Assembly: GCA_965203615.1 (NCBI GenBank)
Contig: OZ241900.1
Span: forward strand, 3,224,001 to 3,288,000
Length of the DNA stretch: 64,000 bases
DNA from: VXNE01 sp965203615
Lineage (GTDB): Bacteria; Pseudomonadota; Gammaproteobacteria; Pseudomonadales; Azotimanducaceae
Reading direction: 5' to 3'
The notes under the pieces are model-generated. The model searched no databases. It saw only the letters and a program-made list of their open reading frames with translations, and was not told the origin of the DNA. Shown in pieces: positions 23,808 to 32,207 of this stretch. A program made the translations under genes and the position numbers. The first letter of the stretch is position 1; each line of letters starts with the position of its first letter.

Positions 23808-26800
23808 ATGACCAAGGAAACCCCCGAAACCCCCGCTCTATCGCCTTCGGAGTTCATGCGCAAACTGCATCCGGAATACTATTCGGATTCTTCCGGTCGA
23901 ACAGCGTACGAACTCGAGCGGGAAACCTTTGAGTACCATCTCGAGTCGATCACCTCACGCAACGAGACCCACGACTTCGAGATCTTCTGCCGCAAGCTTT
24001 GCGAACGAGCAATTTGCCCGAACCTGCGGCCGGCCACCGGGCCAGAGGGTGGCGGAGACAGCAAAGCGGACACGGAGACGTTTGCGGTGGCGGAGGAACT
24101 CGCACAGTTCTACATCGGTAGACCAGGTTCGGGTTCGGAGCGCTGGGCGTTTGCCTTCAGCGCGAAAAAAACTTGGCGCACAAAAGTGAGCAGTGACGTT
24201 ACGGGGCTCATTGGAACTGGACGCAATTATGATCGGATCATCTGTGTGACCAGCCGGTTTGCGCCGGCAAAGGGACGCGCTCAGCTGGAAGACGATCTGA
24301 CGAAGGAACATGGGATTCCTGTTGAGATCCATGACCGGTCTTGGTTGGTCAAGGAAGTCATTGAGCACGACCGGCGTTTTCTTGCCTTTCACTATCTGAG
24401 GATCGGGAAGGAGGTTCCGGACCTGCGGCGTCTGGGGCCGGAGGACTATTCACGCAGCCAGGATCTGGAGGACATCGAGGCCTCTTTGGACGATGCCGCA
24501 TCGTTTCGAGGCATGGAACTGCAGATGGTGACGGATGCGCTCTTGGCGGCCAAGCTGTCGCGCACGCTGGAGCGACCTCGCAATGAAACAACCGGCCGCT
24601 TTGAACGGGCCAAGCGATTCGCGAAGCAGTTCGGCACGCGGCGGCAGCTATTGGAAACCCATTACGAAGCCTTGCTCACCGGGTTCTGGTGGTTCGACGA
24701 TATCGACCTGTTGAACTCGTCTTACGATGTGTTCGAGGCCATGCTGGGACCAGACGAACACATGAAAAACGTCGAGTTCCTTGCCAGCTTGCACCAACTC
24801 CTTGTGGTCGCAGTAGTCCATGGTCACCTGACGATGGAAGACGCAGAATTGACGGATCGCATGGATCGCCTTCGCGTCCGGCTGGAGAAGATCGAGGCCG
24901 ACCCCAACAACCCGAACAGCGCGCTCTCCGCGACAACGTCGCTTCTGCTCCTGGAGCTGAATCGGTCCAAGCTACTGGACCGGATGGACGACATGGCGGC
25001 CCCTTGGGAGCGTTTCTCCGACATTCTGGAAAAAGCCAGATCCTTAAGCGAATTCGATGCCGACGGTCTGGTCAGGCTGATCAAGGGCCTCGCGCAGATC
25101 GCCGGCAACAACACGGAGTACAACGCGCTCATCGAAAAGACAGCCGTATTCGTCAAGGATCGTGTCGGCGAGGCCGAGGCGGCCAGGATACTGATCGAGC
25201 GAGCCAAGCAACTGGAAGCCAGCGAGACCCTTGAGTGCATTCGCCTCATCGGCAAGGCGATCCCCTACCTGACCAAGGGCGAGCTCAGCCACGATCTGGT
25301 CGAGCCGCTGGGGTTGCTGGCGCTCGCCTATCGCCAGGCGGAGGTCTTTTGGGCGGCGCGCTCCACCTGCCTGATGGCCATCGCCACGATCACCACGCGA
25401 ATCGATCAGGACGGCGTCGTGAGTCCCCTGACCGTATGGGCCATCGAAGTGTGGGCCTGGACGTCGCTCCAACTGCGGCATATCCCGGATGTGCTCTGTG
25501 CCGTCCGGTTGCTCGATGCCCTTTCGACCGAAAGACTCCTGTCGGAAAAGGCCCGGGCGTCGATCATCAGGAAACGCGAACACATAGAAACGGTGCTGGC
25601 GGCCTGTTTCGTGCATCTTCCGGATGACGACATCGCGCGGCTAGACAATCTGGCGGACTCCTTGGCGCGGGGCGGACTTTTCGTCGCCCGGATGGCGCTG
25701 CTCTATTCACTCGGGTACAGCCAGCACCTTCGTGACGAAGGCAGCATTCCTGAGGGAGCCTCCGGTGAGGAGATCACAACCCTGTTTTCAAAGTTTGCGA
25801 GTCAAACGGTTTCCGATCATCAAATGACGGCCCCGGTGATTCTCAACACAGACGAACGCCAGGCGTTTCAAACCAAGATCGTGGGCCTGACGCTAACCGT
25901 ACGCGTGAGCGGCACCCAAACGTCGATACTGGTGGCCGAGGCGATCCTAACGTCGATTGAGGCGTATCTGGCGACAGCCCTTGATTTCCGGGTCATGCCG
26001 CACTCGGAAGACTTCATCATCGACGTCGCCGAACTTTCGGACATCGCGGAGCCCGCCTTCGACGTGGATCCGTCCGAGATGCGAGCGTCCATCCGCTGGC
26101 CGGAGGGGCAGAACCCGGCGCAGGCTCCGTTTGCGCACGGGGCGATTCCGGTTCTGATGACCATGGCGGCATCGGTGTTGGCCACGACAAGCCACGTTAC
26201 GGATCTGGATGGGTTTCTTGCGCAGCTTCATGAGGACGAACGGGTTGGCAATCGAATCGCCGTGATGTTGGAGACGCCGAACTTCTACAGCCGGATATTC
26301 GGACGGTCGTTGACGCGCCTCGCGGATCTGATCGACGACGAGGACGACCGTTTTCCATTGCGTGACCGCCCGGAACTGGAACGACTGGACGACGAAAAGC
26401 CGCCGGCCGAGGAGACGAGGCCGAGTACACCAACGCATCGGAGCCTGTCCATCAAGTCCGTTGTCGACATCCCCTTGTGGGACGAGGCCGTGTGGCGTGG
26501 CGCTGGGTACCTGAGCGTGGTGCCAAAGGAACCCCCTGTGGCTCTGCTTCTTTTTGAGAATCGACAGGCCGCCGAGCGTATATTCGCGCGGTGGCGGCAC
26601 CGTTTTGGCCGAATCGACGACAAGGATGCGATCTATCTGTCCGTGATTCGCGGCGTATCCGCTGAGGATCCTCGGAAGTATGTGTTCTTGGTCACGTCTT
26701 CTCCGGCCATCGATGATCGGAAGCCAACCGGCGATACAAGTATCTGGGTAGGCCGGTTCATCGAGATCGACCCGCAAACGCCAGCCCACTTGGAGACCTT

Positions 26801-26984
26801 TATCGGGGACTTTCAGCGGAAGGGCTGCTACGGCTTGGCACCCGCTGTTTTTCGGGATGGTCGGGTGGAGCCGCTTCTGAAATATGCGATCCTTAAACGA
26901 CGATTCGTGGTACGGCACATCGACGAAGTCGGCCCCAACGATATCGAGGCCATGGCACTGCCCGGGAAAGAATGGTCGGCATGA
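23808..26984 (+). CDS. Large defence-type protein: N-terminal PD-(D/E)XK-like nuclease plus helical repeats
   Basis: This is a 1058-residue protein. Residues about 55-200 resemble an Mrr/Cap4-like restriction-endonuclease fold. A helix (FEIFCRKLCERAICPNLRP) leads to GPEGGGDSKADTE, with D84, and then WAFAFSAKKTW, with K120/K121 on the expected strand. The next about 550 residues are helix-rich, with TPR-like character (AARILIERAKQLEASETLEC, DVLCAVRLLDALSTERL). The C-terminal third has mixed strands and no recognised motif. The nuclease signature has Ser where Glu/Gln is usual. This domain order suggests a single-protein defence effector whose repeat region senses the trigger, but no known system was matched. 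Confidence 0.7.
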   Translation: MTKETPETPALSPSEFMRKLHPEYYSDSSGRTAYELERETFEYHLESITSRNETHDFEIFCRKLCERAICPNLRPATGPEGGGDSKADTETFAVAEELAQFYIGRPGSGSERWAFAFSAKKTWRTKVSSDVTGLIGTGRNYDRIICVTSRFAPAKGRAQLEDDLTKEHGIPVEIHDRSWLVKEVIEHDRRFLAFHYLRIGKEVPDLRRLGPEDYSRSQDLEDIEASLDDAASFRGMELQMVTDALLAAKLSRTLERPRNETTGRFERAKRFAKQFGTRRQLLETHYEALLTGFWWFDDIDLLNSSYDVFEAMLGPDEHMKNVEFLASLHQLLVVAVVHGHLTMEDAELTDRMDRLRVRLEKIEADPNNPNSALSATTSLLLLELNRSKLLDRMDDMAAPWERFSDILEKARSLSEFDADGLVRLIKGLAQIAGNNTEYNALIEKTAVFVKDRVGEAEAARILIERAKQLEASETLECIRLIGKAIPYLTKGELSHDLVEPLGLLALAYRQAEVFWAARSTCLMAIATITTRIDQDGVVSPLTVWAIEVWAWTSLQLRHIPDVLCAVRLLDALSTERLLSEKARASIIRKREHIETVLAACFVHLPDDDIARLDNLADSLARGGLFVARMALLYSLGYSQHLRDEGSIPEGASGEEITTLFSKFASQTVSDHQMTAPVILNTDERQAFQTKIVGLTLTVRVSGTQTSILVAEAILTSIEAYLATALDFRVMPHSEDFIIDVAELSDIAEPAFDVDPSEMRASIRWPEGQNPAQAPFAHGAIPVLMTMAASVLATTSHVTDLDGFLAQLHEDERVGNRIAVMLETPNFYSRIFGRSLTRLADLIDDEDDRFPLRDRPELERLDDEKPPAEETRPSTPTHRSLSIKSVVDIPLWDEAVWRGAGYLSVVPKEPPVALLLFENRQAAERIFARWRHRFGRIDDKDAIYLSVIRGVSAEDPRKYVFLVTSSPAIDDRKPTGDTSIWVGRFIEIDPQTPAHLETFIGDFQRKGCYGLAPAVFRDGRVEPLLKYAILKRRFVVRHIDEVGPNDIEAMALPGKEWSA

Positions 26985-27269
26985 CGCATCAAATGTGGCT
27001 GCCGCCTTCGCCCAGGGTGTGTGGACCAGGGGCGGCACGGAGTGAACAGCAGGCCGATCGGCAAGGACTACACTACCCAAGCATGAGGACGCGTCGATTG
27101 ACGTTGGACGAAGATCCCCCGCGCGGGCGGAACGGCGACTGCGCCGGACTGTAAAACAAACGTCCGCGCTGATGCCATCGGAGGGCTGGCCGCCTAGCCA
27201 TGGGGGTGGTCGAATCGCAAGGAGGTCTTCTGGACACATTCGTGGTCGCGTTTTCGGGATGCCTGATTG

Positions 27270-28223
27270 TCAACGCCGTGGCGAAGAGCGGCAGCCTCGG
27301 ATGATTACGTCGAGTACTCCGGCTTTGCAAGCCGTGGCGGATCGGGTGGCATCTAGCGTCTGCCAGGGTCTCCAGCTATGTCTCGGCTCGGGGTTGCCGC
27401 AAAAGGCGATACCCGATGCCCACACGCGCGTGTCGGGCAGCACCGAGCGTGTGGCGCCCCATGCGGATTGCCAGACTTTGGGCGAGTATGTCGAGTGGGG
27501 ATGATGCAGGATGATCGTCGGTTTGAACTTGCGGGCGAGTTTACGCATGCGATGTCGGCGGGACTCTTTGGGCGTGGGTCCGTAGGAGGACTTTCTTCCT
27601 CGGTCGATGAACATCAGGAGATCGTGGCAGCCCAGGACGAGGAGACGCTCGGATCCGATGTCGAGAAGATGTGAGCGGAGGTCTGTCACATGGACCAGCG
27701 TGTGTTGCTGGGAATGCTGCCGCGTGTCCACGGGATAGGACTTCCCGGTCCAGCGGACGATGATGCCGGAAGTTGTGTCGAGGACCGCGACGAGTTCTGC
27801 GTGCGTGCAGGTGGCCGGACATGTCCGTCGACAGCGGTGATCATCTTGGAGCCGTTCCTCCTTGTGACGCTCGATGTTGAGATCGACTCCAAGGGTCAGG
27901 AACCGCGCTCGCTGTCTGGCCAAACTCAGAACGTCCCCGAAAACCACCGCCTTGACAGCCGCTTCCGCATGCGGAATGAGCTTCCGCAGGTCGCGTTTTT
28001 TGGAGTCCCACCCCCTGCCACCATCGTAGTCGCGGGGCAGCCGAGTCCGGATGAAGCCTCCGGGCGTGACCGCGAGAGTCGCGACGCCGGGGGGCCAACT
28101 GGTCGACGCGAACGCATCCAATAGCATTGCGCGGGCTTCTTCGCGGTTGTCCGGTTGGCCTTCGCAATAGGTCCATCCACGAACGATGACGCGTACCACC
28201 GCTGGTGTTGCTTTGGCGTCCAT
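27270..28223 (-). CDS. Conserved hypothetical protein
   Basis: This is a 317-residue protein of unknown function. The C-terminal half has a striking set of segments: SERLLVLGCHDLLMFIDRGR, then a basic linker, then KPTIILHHPHSTYSPKVWQ, then TRVWASGIAF. The histidines and aspartates (CHD, HHPH) look like a metal- or nucleotide-binding site, and I recall similar patterns in unannotated proteins. The N-terminal part (VRVIVRGWTYCEGQPDN, EARAMLLDAF) is separate. The gene is alone on the minus strand inside the island, converging with the large nuclease-repeat gene 285 bases away. Confidence 0.6.
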   Translation of the reverse strand: MDAKATPAVVRVIVRGWTYCEGQPDNREEARAMLLDAFASTSWPPGVATLAVTPGGFIRTRLPRDYDGGRGWDSKKRDLRKLIPHAEAAVKAVVFGDVLSLARQRARFLTLGVDLNIERHKEERLQDDHRCRRTCPATCTHAELVAVLDTTSGIIVRWTGKSYPVDTRQHSQQHTLVHVTDLRSHLLDIGSERLLVLGCHDLLMFIDRGRKSSYGPTPKESRRHRMRKLARKFKPTIILHHPHSTYSPKVWQSAWGATRSVLPDTRVWASGIAFCGNPEPRHSWRPWQTLDATRSATACKAGVLDVIIRGCRSSPRR

Positions 28224-28797
28224 GAGTGTCGCCCGGGTTGTGGACCTCTCCTCTCTCGGTTGCCTGACTGGAGCGTATGAATATAGCGGCCTTCCACATG
28301 CATTGACGAGTGCGCGGTTCGAGTTGGCGTTGCAGGCCCATCAGAAACTGGACGCTTTCCGCGCACGCGACCGTGTCGCCAAGGTGCTACGCCGTGGGAT
28401 CTGCAGGAGGCACGTGGTCCGGCGTTGGTGCAGAAAAGCTTGGCGCTTTGCGCGCTTCATCATGAGCTCCTTGATGCCGGTGCGTTTACGGTTGTTTACG
28501 GTTTTGCCGGAGTTGGCAGTCATCGTGGCAAATGCTGTCACTGGAGACGGTGTGGAGCCAGGGCTGTGGCGTTACCACGGGGAACAACAGCGGGGAGGCT
28601 CCAAAGAAGGATTTCCACTACCCGCGCCAGATTTCCCTAGTGAGCTATTGTCAGAGGAGTCCGGAACCGGTGTGCGTGCGGTGGAAGGGCTTAGTGAAAG
28701 GGTAGAGCGACAATTTTCTACGGGCAATTTTCGCCGAACGGCGCTGTAAACGGTAAATAGGGGCAGAACGGTCAAAAGGTGGCCGTCAAGTTAGGTA
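28224..28797. other. Intergenic region, no supported gene
   Basis: Open frames exist on both strands, but their translations are Arg/Ser-rich and show no domain. Only the promoter of the small membrane protein at its right end is recognisable. Confidence 0.4.
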
Positions 28798-28818
28798 TAT
28801 AATCCCCGACTTAAGGGA
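28798..28818 (+). promoter_or_regulatory. -10 box and ribosome-binding site of the small membrane protein
   Basis: TATAAT at 28798-28803 is a perfect -10 element 24 bases upstream of ATG 28827. GGGA at 28815-28818 is a plausible ribosome site 8 bases before the ATG. No clear -35 box is visible. Confidence 0.45.
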
Positions 28819-28826
28819 CATAGTAC

Positions 28827-29366
28827 ATGATTGCATTTGCAGGTCTGCTAGCGTTGTTAGTAGCTGGTGCGGCGATGGGGGAATCGACTGGAACGAAATC
28901 CGATGTCGCCATGACGACGACAGCAATCTTCAGCATGGCTGCAGCGGTTTTGTCGGGGTTCTGCGCGTTAGGTAGTTTCGTCCTCGCTAAGCGGATACGC
29001 CGCGAGGCACGACTTGATGAGCGTCTTGTGTTCGGCCCGTTAGAACACCCTGCGTCCGTGACCAACCATAGTAATCGGGGGGCGGTTGTCTGTTGCCCGG
29101 TGTTCAACAAGGCAGTTCGCAAAGCGTATATCAACCGAGTCGACGCGTTCGACAGTGTTGGCGAGAAGATCGACATCAATTGGTCGTCCCAGATTGATGC
29201 TCAAGGCAATCCCGAAGAGCCGTATGGTTTGATCGGTGTGGTTGATACTTCGAGCCTCTACGTCCGACGGAACGATGGCGAGATGATCGTGGACATGAGA
29301 CTAGTAGTGTGCCATTCGTTCACCGAGTCATCTCCAACCGAGGTCGTATACGAGCAATTCAAGTAG
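28827..29366 (+). CDS. Small membrane-anchored hypothetical protein
   Basis: This 179-residue protein has two predicted membrane segments near the N-terminus (MIAFAGLLALLVAGAAM and FSMAAAVLSGFCALGSFVLA), then a basic stop-transfer (KRIRREARLDERL). A soluble domain of about 110 residues on one face of the membrane follows. No family is recognised. A TATAAT box and GGGA ribosome site directly precede the ATG, supporting a real gene. It sits at the end of the defence island, and a membrane-disrupting effector role is possible but unsupported. Confidence 0.6.
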   Translation: MIAFAGLLALLVAGAAMGESTGTKSDVAMTTTAIFSMAAAVLSGFCALGSFVLAKRIRREARLDERLVFGPLEHPASVTNHSNRGAVVCCPVFNKAVRKAYINRVDAFDSVGEKIDINWSSQIDAQGNPEEPYGLIGVVDTSSLYVRRNDGEMIVDMRLVVCHSFTESSPTEVVYEQFK

Positions 29367-29598
29367 CGATAGCCTTGGGGCGACCAGTAGGATCATCGTT
29401 AGTCGCTCTGTACTCCCCTCTAGGACCCGATCTCCTGCCCGCCCGCGAGATTTCTGCGGGCGCGTCAACAATGCCTCTGCGCTGACCATGATTGACGAGC
29501 GCACCGCTCCCACAGGCGTGTCCACTGCAACTCAGGTGTTAGTATCCCCCCGTGGCGGGTCGTCCCCGACCGCCGAATACTCTGCCGGGAGGGCACCC

Positions 29599-30459
29599 AT
29601 GAAAGCACTTCTTCTCAATGGCCAGAGCCACCATGGCTGGCTCGCAAGCAGTCCGCTCGTGAAAAAGATCCTCGAACAGACAGGCCTGTTCAGCGTCGAT
29701 GTCATGACCCGGGGTCCGAAGGGCAGCGACATGACGGGTTTCCGGCCGGAGTTCGACGGGTATGACCTGGTGGTCCTCGACGATGGCGGCGATCCGTGGT
29801 CCGAGCCGACCAACGAAGCGTTTCTCAAGTACATCGAGTCGGGCGGCGGCCTGGCCCTTTTCCACCACTCGTGCCAACTGTTTCCGCAGTGGCCGGAGTT
29901 CAACGAGATCATGGGCGTTGGCGGCTGGGGCCGGCGAACCGAGAAGGCGGGTCCACGGCTCTACTGGCGCGATGGCACGGTGGTGCGGGACCACGGTCCC
30001 GGCAACGCCGGCGACCATATCGACTGGCTGGAGAACCAGGTCATGACCCGCGTTCCGGACCATCCCATCACCAGGGGTCTGCCGGAGACGTGGCTTCACA
30101 CCAGCGATGAACTCTATTTCAACCTTCGCGGCCCGGCGAAGAACCTCGAAGTGCTGGCGACGTCCTACGTCGATCCCAGCGTCGAAAGCCATTCGGGCCA
30201 TGGCAGCGGCGAGCACGAGCCGGTGCTGATGGCGATCCAGTACGAAAAGGGCCGGTGTTTCCATACCACCCTGGGGCATGTGGACGGCGGCGTGCCGGCC
30301 GACCATCGGCCGGTCGCCATGGAGTGCGTGGGGTTCATCGCGACGTTCCAGCGAGGCTGTGAATGGGCTGCGTGCGGCGACGTTACGCAGGAGGTGCCCG
30401 CAGACTTCCCGACGGAAAACGCGGTGAGTACCCGCGAGGGATGCGAGTTGCCTTCATAG
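29599..30459 (+). CDS. ThuA-domain protein
   Basis: This 286-residue protein has the ThuA glutamine-amidotransferase-like fold: MKALLLNGQSHHGW at the start, DGYDLVVLDDGGDPW in the first third, then ESGGGLALFHHSCQLF, and HTSDELYFNL later. ThuA proteins take part in trehalose or related sugar-derivative utilisation, usually beside oxidoreductases. ATG 29599 is preceded by GGGAGGG, so I prefer it to an in-frame codon at 29488. The next gene on the same strand is an amidohydrolase 57 bases away, which suggests a catabolic operon. Confidence 0.85.
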   Translation: MKALLLNGQSHHGWLASSPLVKKILEQTGLFSVDVMTRGPKGSDMTGFRPEFDGYDLVVLDDGGDPWSEPTNEAFLKYIESGGGLALFHHSCQLFPQWPEFNEIMGVGGWGRRTEKAGPRLYWRDGTVVRDHGPGNAGDHIDWLENQVMTRVPDHPITRGLPETWLHTSDELYFNLRGPAKNLEVLATSYVDPSVESHSGHGSGEHEPVLMAIQYEKGRCFHTTLGHVDGGVPADHRPVAMECVGFIATFQRGCEWAACGDVTQEVPADFPTENAVSTREGCELPS

Positions 30460-30516
30460 GCCCCGAAAAGCGTCCTTAGGGGCTATTGAGTCGCTACAAG
30501 TCATTTGGAGAAGCGC

Positions 30517-32160
30517 ATGGCACATGACATCGTAATTCGGGGCGGAGACATCGTTGACGGAACAGGGGCCGAACCGGTTCCGGGCGATCTCGCCATCGAC
30601 GACGGCTTCATCACTGCCGTAGGTCAGGTAGATGACAAGGGCAGGGAAGAAATCGACGCCTCTGGCCACCTCGTCACGCCAGGTTTCGTCGACCTGCATA
30701 CGCACCTGGATGCGCAGATCGGCTGGGATCCCGCGCTGACGCCCGTTTCGTGGCACGGCGTCACCACGGCGCTGATGGGCAACTGCGGGGTCACGTTCGC
30801 GCCCTGCAGGCCGGCGGATGTCGAACTGCTGGCGGGCATGATGGAAACCGTGGAGGACATCCCCAAGAACGCCATCCTGACGGGCCTCCCCTGGGACTGG
30901 GAGGATTACGGCGGGTATCTCGACGCCATCGAGCGGTTGCGGCCGGCGATCAACGTGGCCGGCATGGTGGGGCATTGCGCCGTGCGCTTTTACGTCATGG
31001 GCGAACGCGCCGTCGAGGAGGAGGCGAGCGACGAGGAGCGGCGCGAGATGGCCGATGTCGTGGCGGACTCCATCGACAGGGGCGCCATCGGCTTCTCCAC
31101 CAACCGTTATGCGCCGCACAGGCTGCCGGACGGGCGCTCCATCCCCGGGACATTCGCGGACCCTGAAGAGTTGGTGGAAATCGCCAGGGCCGTTGGGCCG
31201 CGCAACGCGCTGATGCAGGCCGTCGGCGCGGATTTCGAGGTCCTGAAGAAGATCTCGAACACCACCAGGGGCCGCGTGTTGTTCAGCTATGGCGCCGGTG
31301 CGGAAGAAGGCTCGGGCCAGGAGCGGGCGGAACACCTGGCGAACCTGTGCAAGGGGCGCGATATCACCGCGATCAGCCAGGTGCGCGGGTCCGGGTTCAT
31401 GTTCGGCCTGCAGTCCAACCTGCCGTTCCCCGGCAAGACCTGGGAAAGGCTTCGCAAACTGGATTTCGCCGGCCGCCTGGAAGCGATCCATGACGCCGGG
31501 ACGTGCGGCAACCTGATCGAGGAAGCGAGGGCGCAAAAGAAAACCTGGATATCGATGGGGGATGTCTATTACCTCGGCGATGCCGAAAGTCCCGACTACA
31601 CCGTCGCCGCCGGGAACAGCCTGAAGGCGATGGCCGACGCTGCCGGCGAGCACTGGGCCGAAACGTTCCTGCGCATATCCCGCGAGAGCCGGGGCAGGGG
31701 ACTGTTCAACCTGAGGATGTTCAACAAGAGCCTCACGGAACTGGGCGACCTGTTCAGGAGCGAACACTGCTTTCCGAGCCTGGGCGACGCCGGCGCGCAC
31801 GTGTCGCAGATCATGGACGCCGGATGGCCGACCTTCATTCTGTCCTACTGGATTCGGGAAGCGGGGCTCTATTCGTGGGGTGAGGGGATTCGCCGCATGA
31901 CCGCAGGCCCCGCGCGGGTGCTGGGCCTGAACGACCGCGGCACCCTGGCAACCGGGATGCGGGCCGACGTCAACGTGTTCGACCCGGACTCGGTGGCGGA
32001 ACTGCAACCGGTGCTCGTGCACGACTTTCCCGGCGGTGCGCCGCGCTACATCCAGAGGTCGAAGGGCTACAGGGCCACCATCGTCAACGGCCAGGTCAAC
32101 GTGCGCGACGGCGAACACACGGGCGCCCGCGCGGGTGCGGTGCTGCGGCACGGCGCGTAG
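30517..32160 (+). CDS. Amidohydrolase, N-acyl-D-amino-acid deacylase type
   Basis: This 547-residue protein starts AHDIVIRGGDIVDGTG, as in D-aminoacylases and dihydroorotase-like hydrolases. The metal site DLHTHLDAQ (HxH) follows, then GVTTALMGNCGVTFAPCRP, a D-aminoacylase hallmark. SLGDAGAHVSQIMDAGWPT near residue 425 provides the late catalytic aspartate. These zinc enzymes hydrolyse N-acyl-D-amino acids or other cyclic amides in the cytoplasm. ATG 30517 follows TTTGGAGAA, so the TTG 12 bases upstream is less likely. It lies between ThuA and a PEP-synthase-like gene, suggesting a shared catabolic module. Confidence 0.87.
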   Translation: MAHDIVIRGGDIVDGTGAEPVPGDLAIDDGFITAVGQVDDKGREEIDASGHLVTPGFVDLHTHLDAQIGWDPALTPVSWHGVTTALMGNCGVTFAPCRPADVELLAGMMETVEDIPKNAILTGLPWDWEDYGGYLDAIERLRPAINVAGMVGHCAVRFYVMGERAVEEEASDEERREMADVVADSIDRGAIGFSTNRYAPHRLPDGRSIPGTFADPEELVEIARAVGPRNALMQAVGADFEVLKKISNTTRGRVLFSYGAGAEEGSGQERAEHLANLCKGRDITAISQVRGSGFMFGLQSNLPFPGKTWERLRKLDFAGRLEAIHDAGTCGNLIEEARAQKKTWISMGDVYYLGDAESPDYTVAAGNSLKAMADAAGEHWAETFLRISRESRGRGLFNLRMFNKSLTELGDLFRSEHCFPSLGDAGAHVSQIMDAGWPTFILSYWIREAGLYSWGEGIRRMTAGPARVLGLNDRGTLATGMRADVNVFDPDSVAELQPVLVHDFPGGAPRYIQRSKGYRATIVNGQVNVRDGEHTGARAGAVLRHGA

Positions 32161-32207
32161 AGATCCCGGTCCAGGGGTCGCGCCACAAGAAACAGGTCGC
32201 CGGGACG

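Noticed and set aside
28186..28749. 187-codon plus-strand frame
   Set aside because: It overlaps the start of the minus-strand 317-residue gene, is Arg/Val-rich and has no ribosome site or family.
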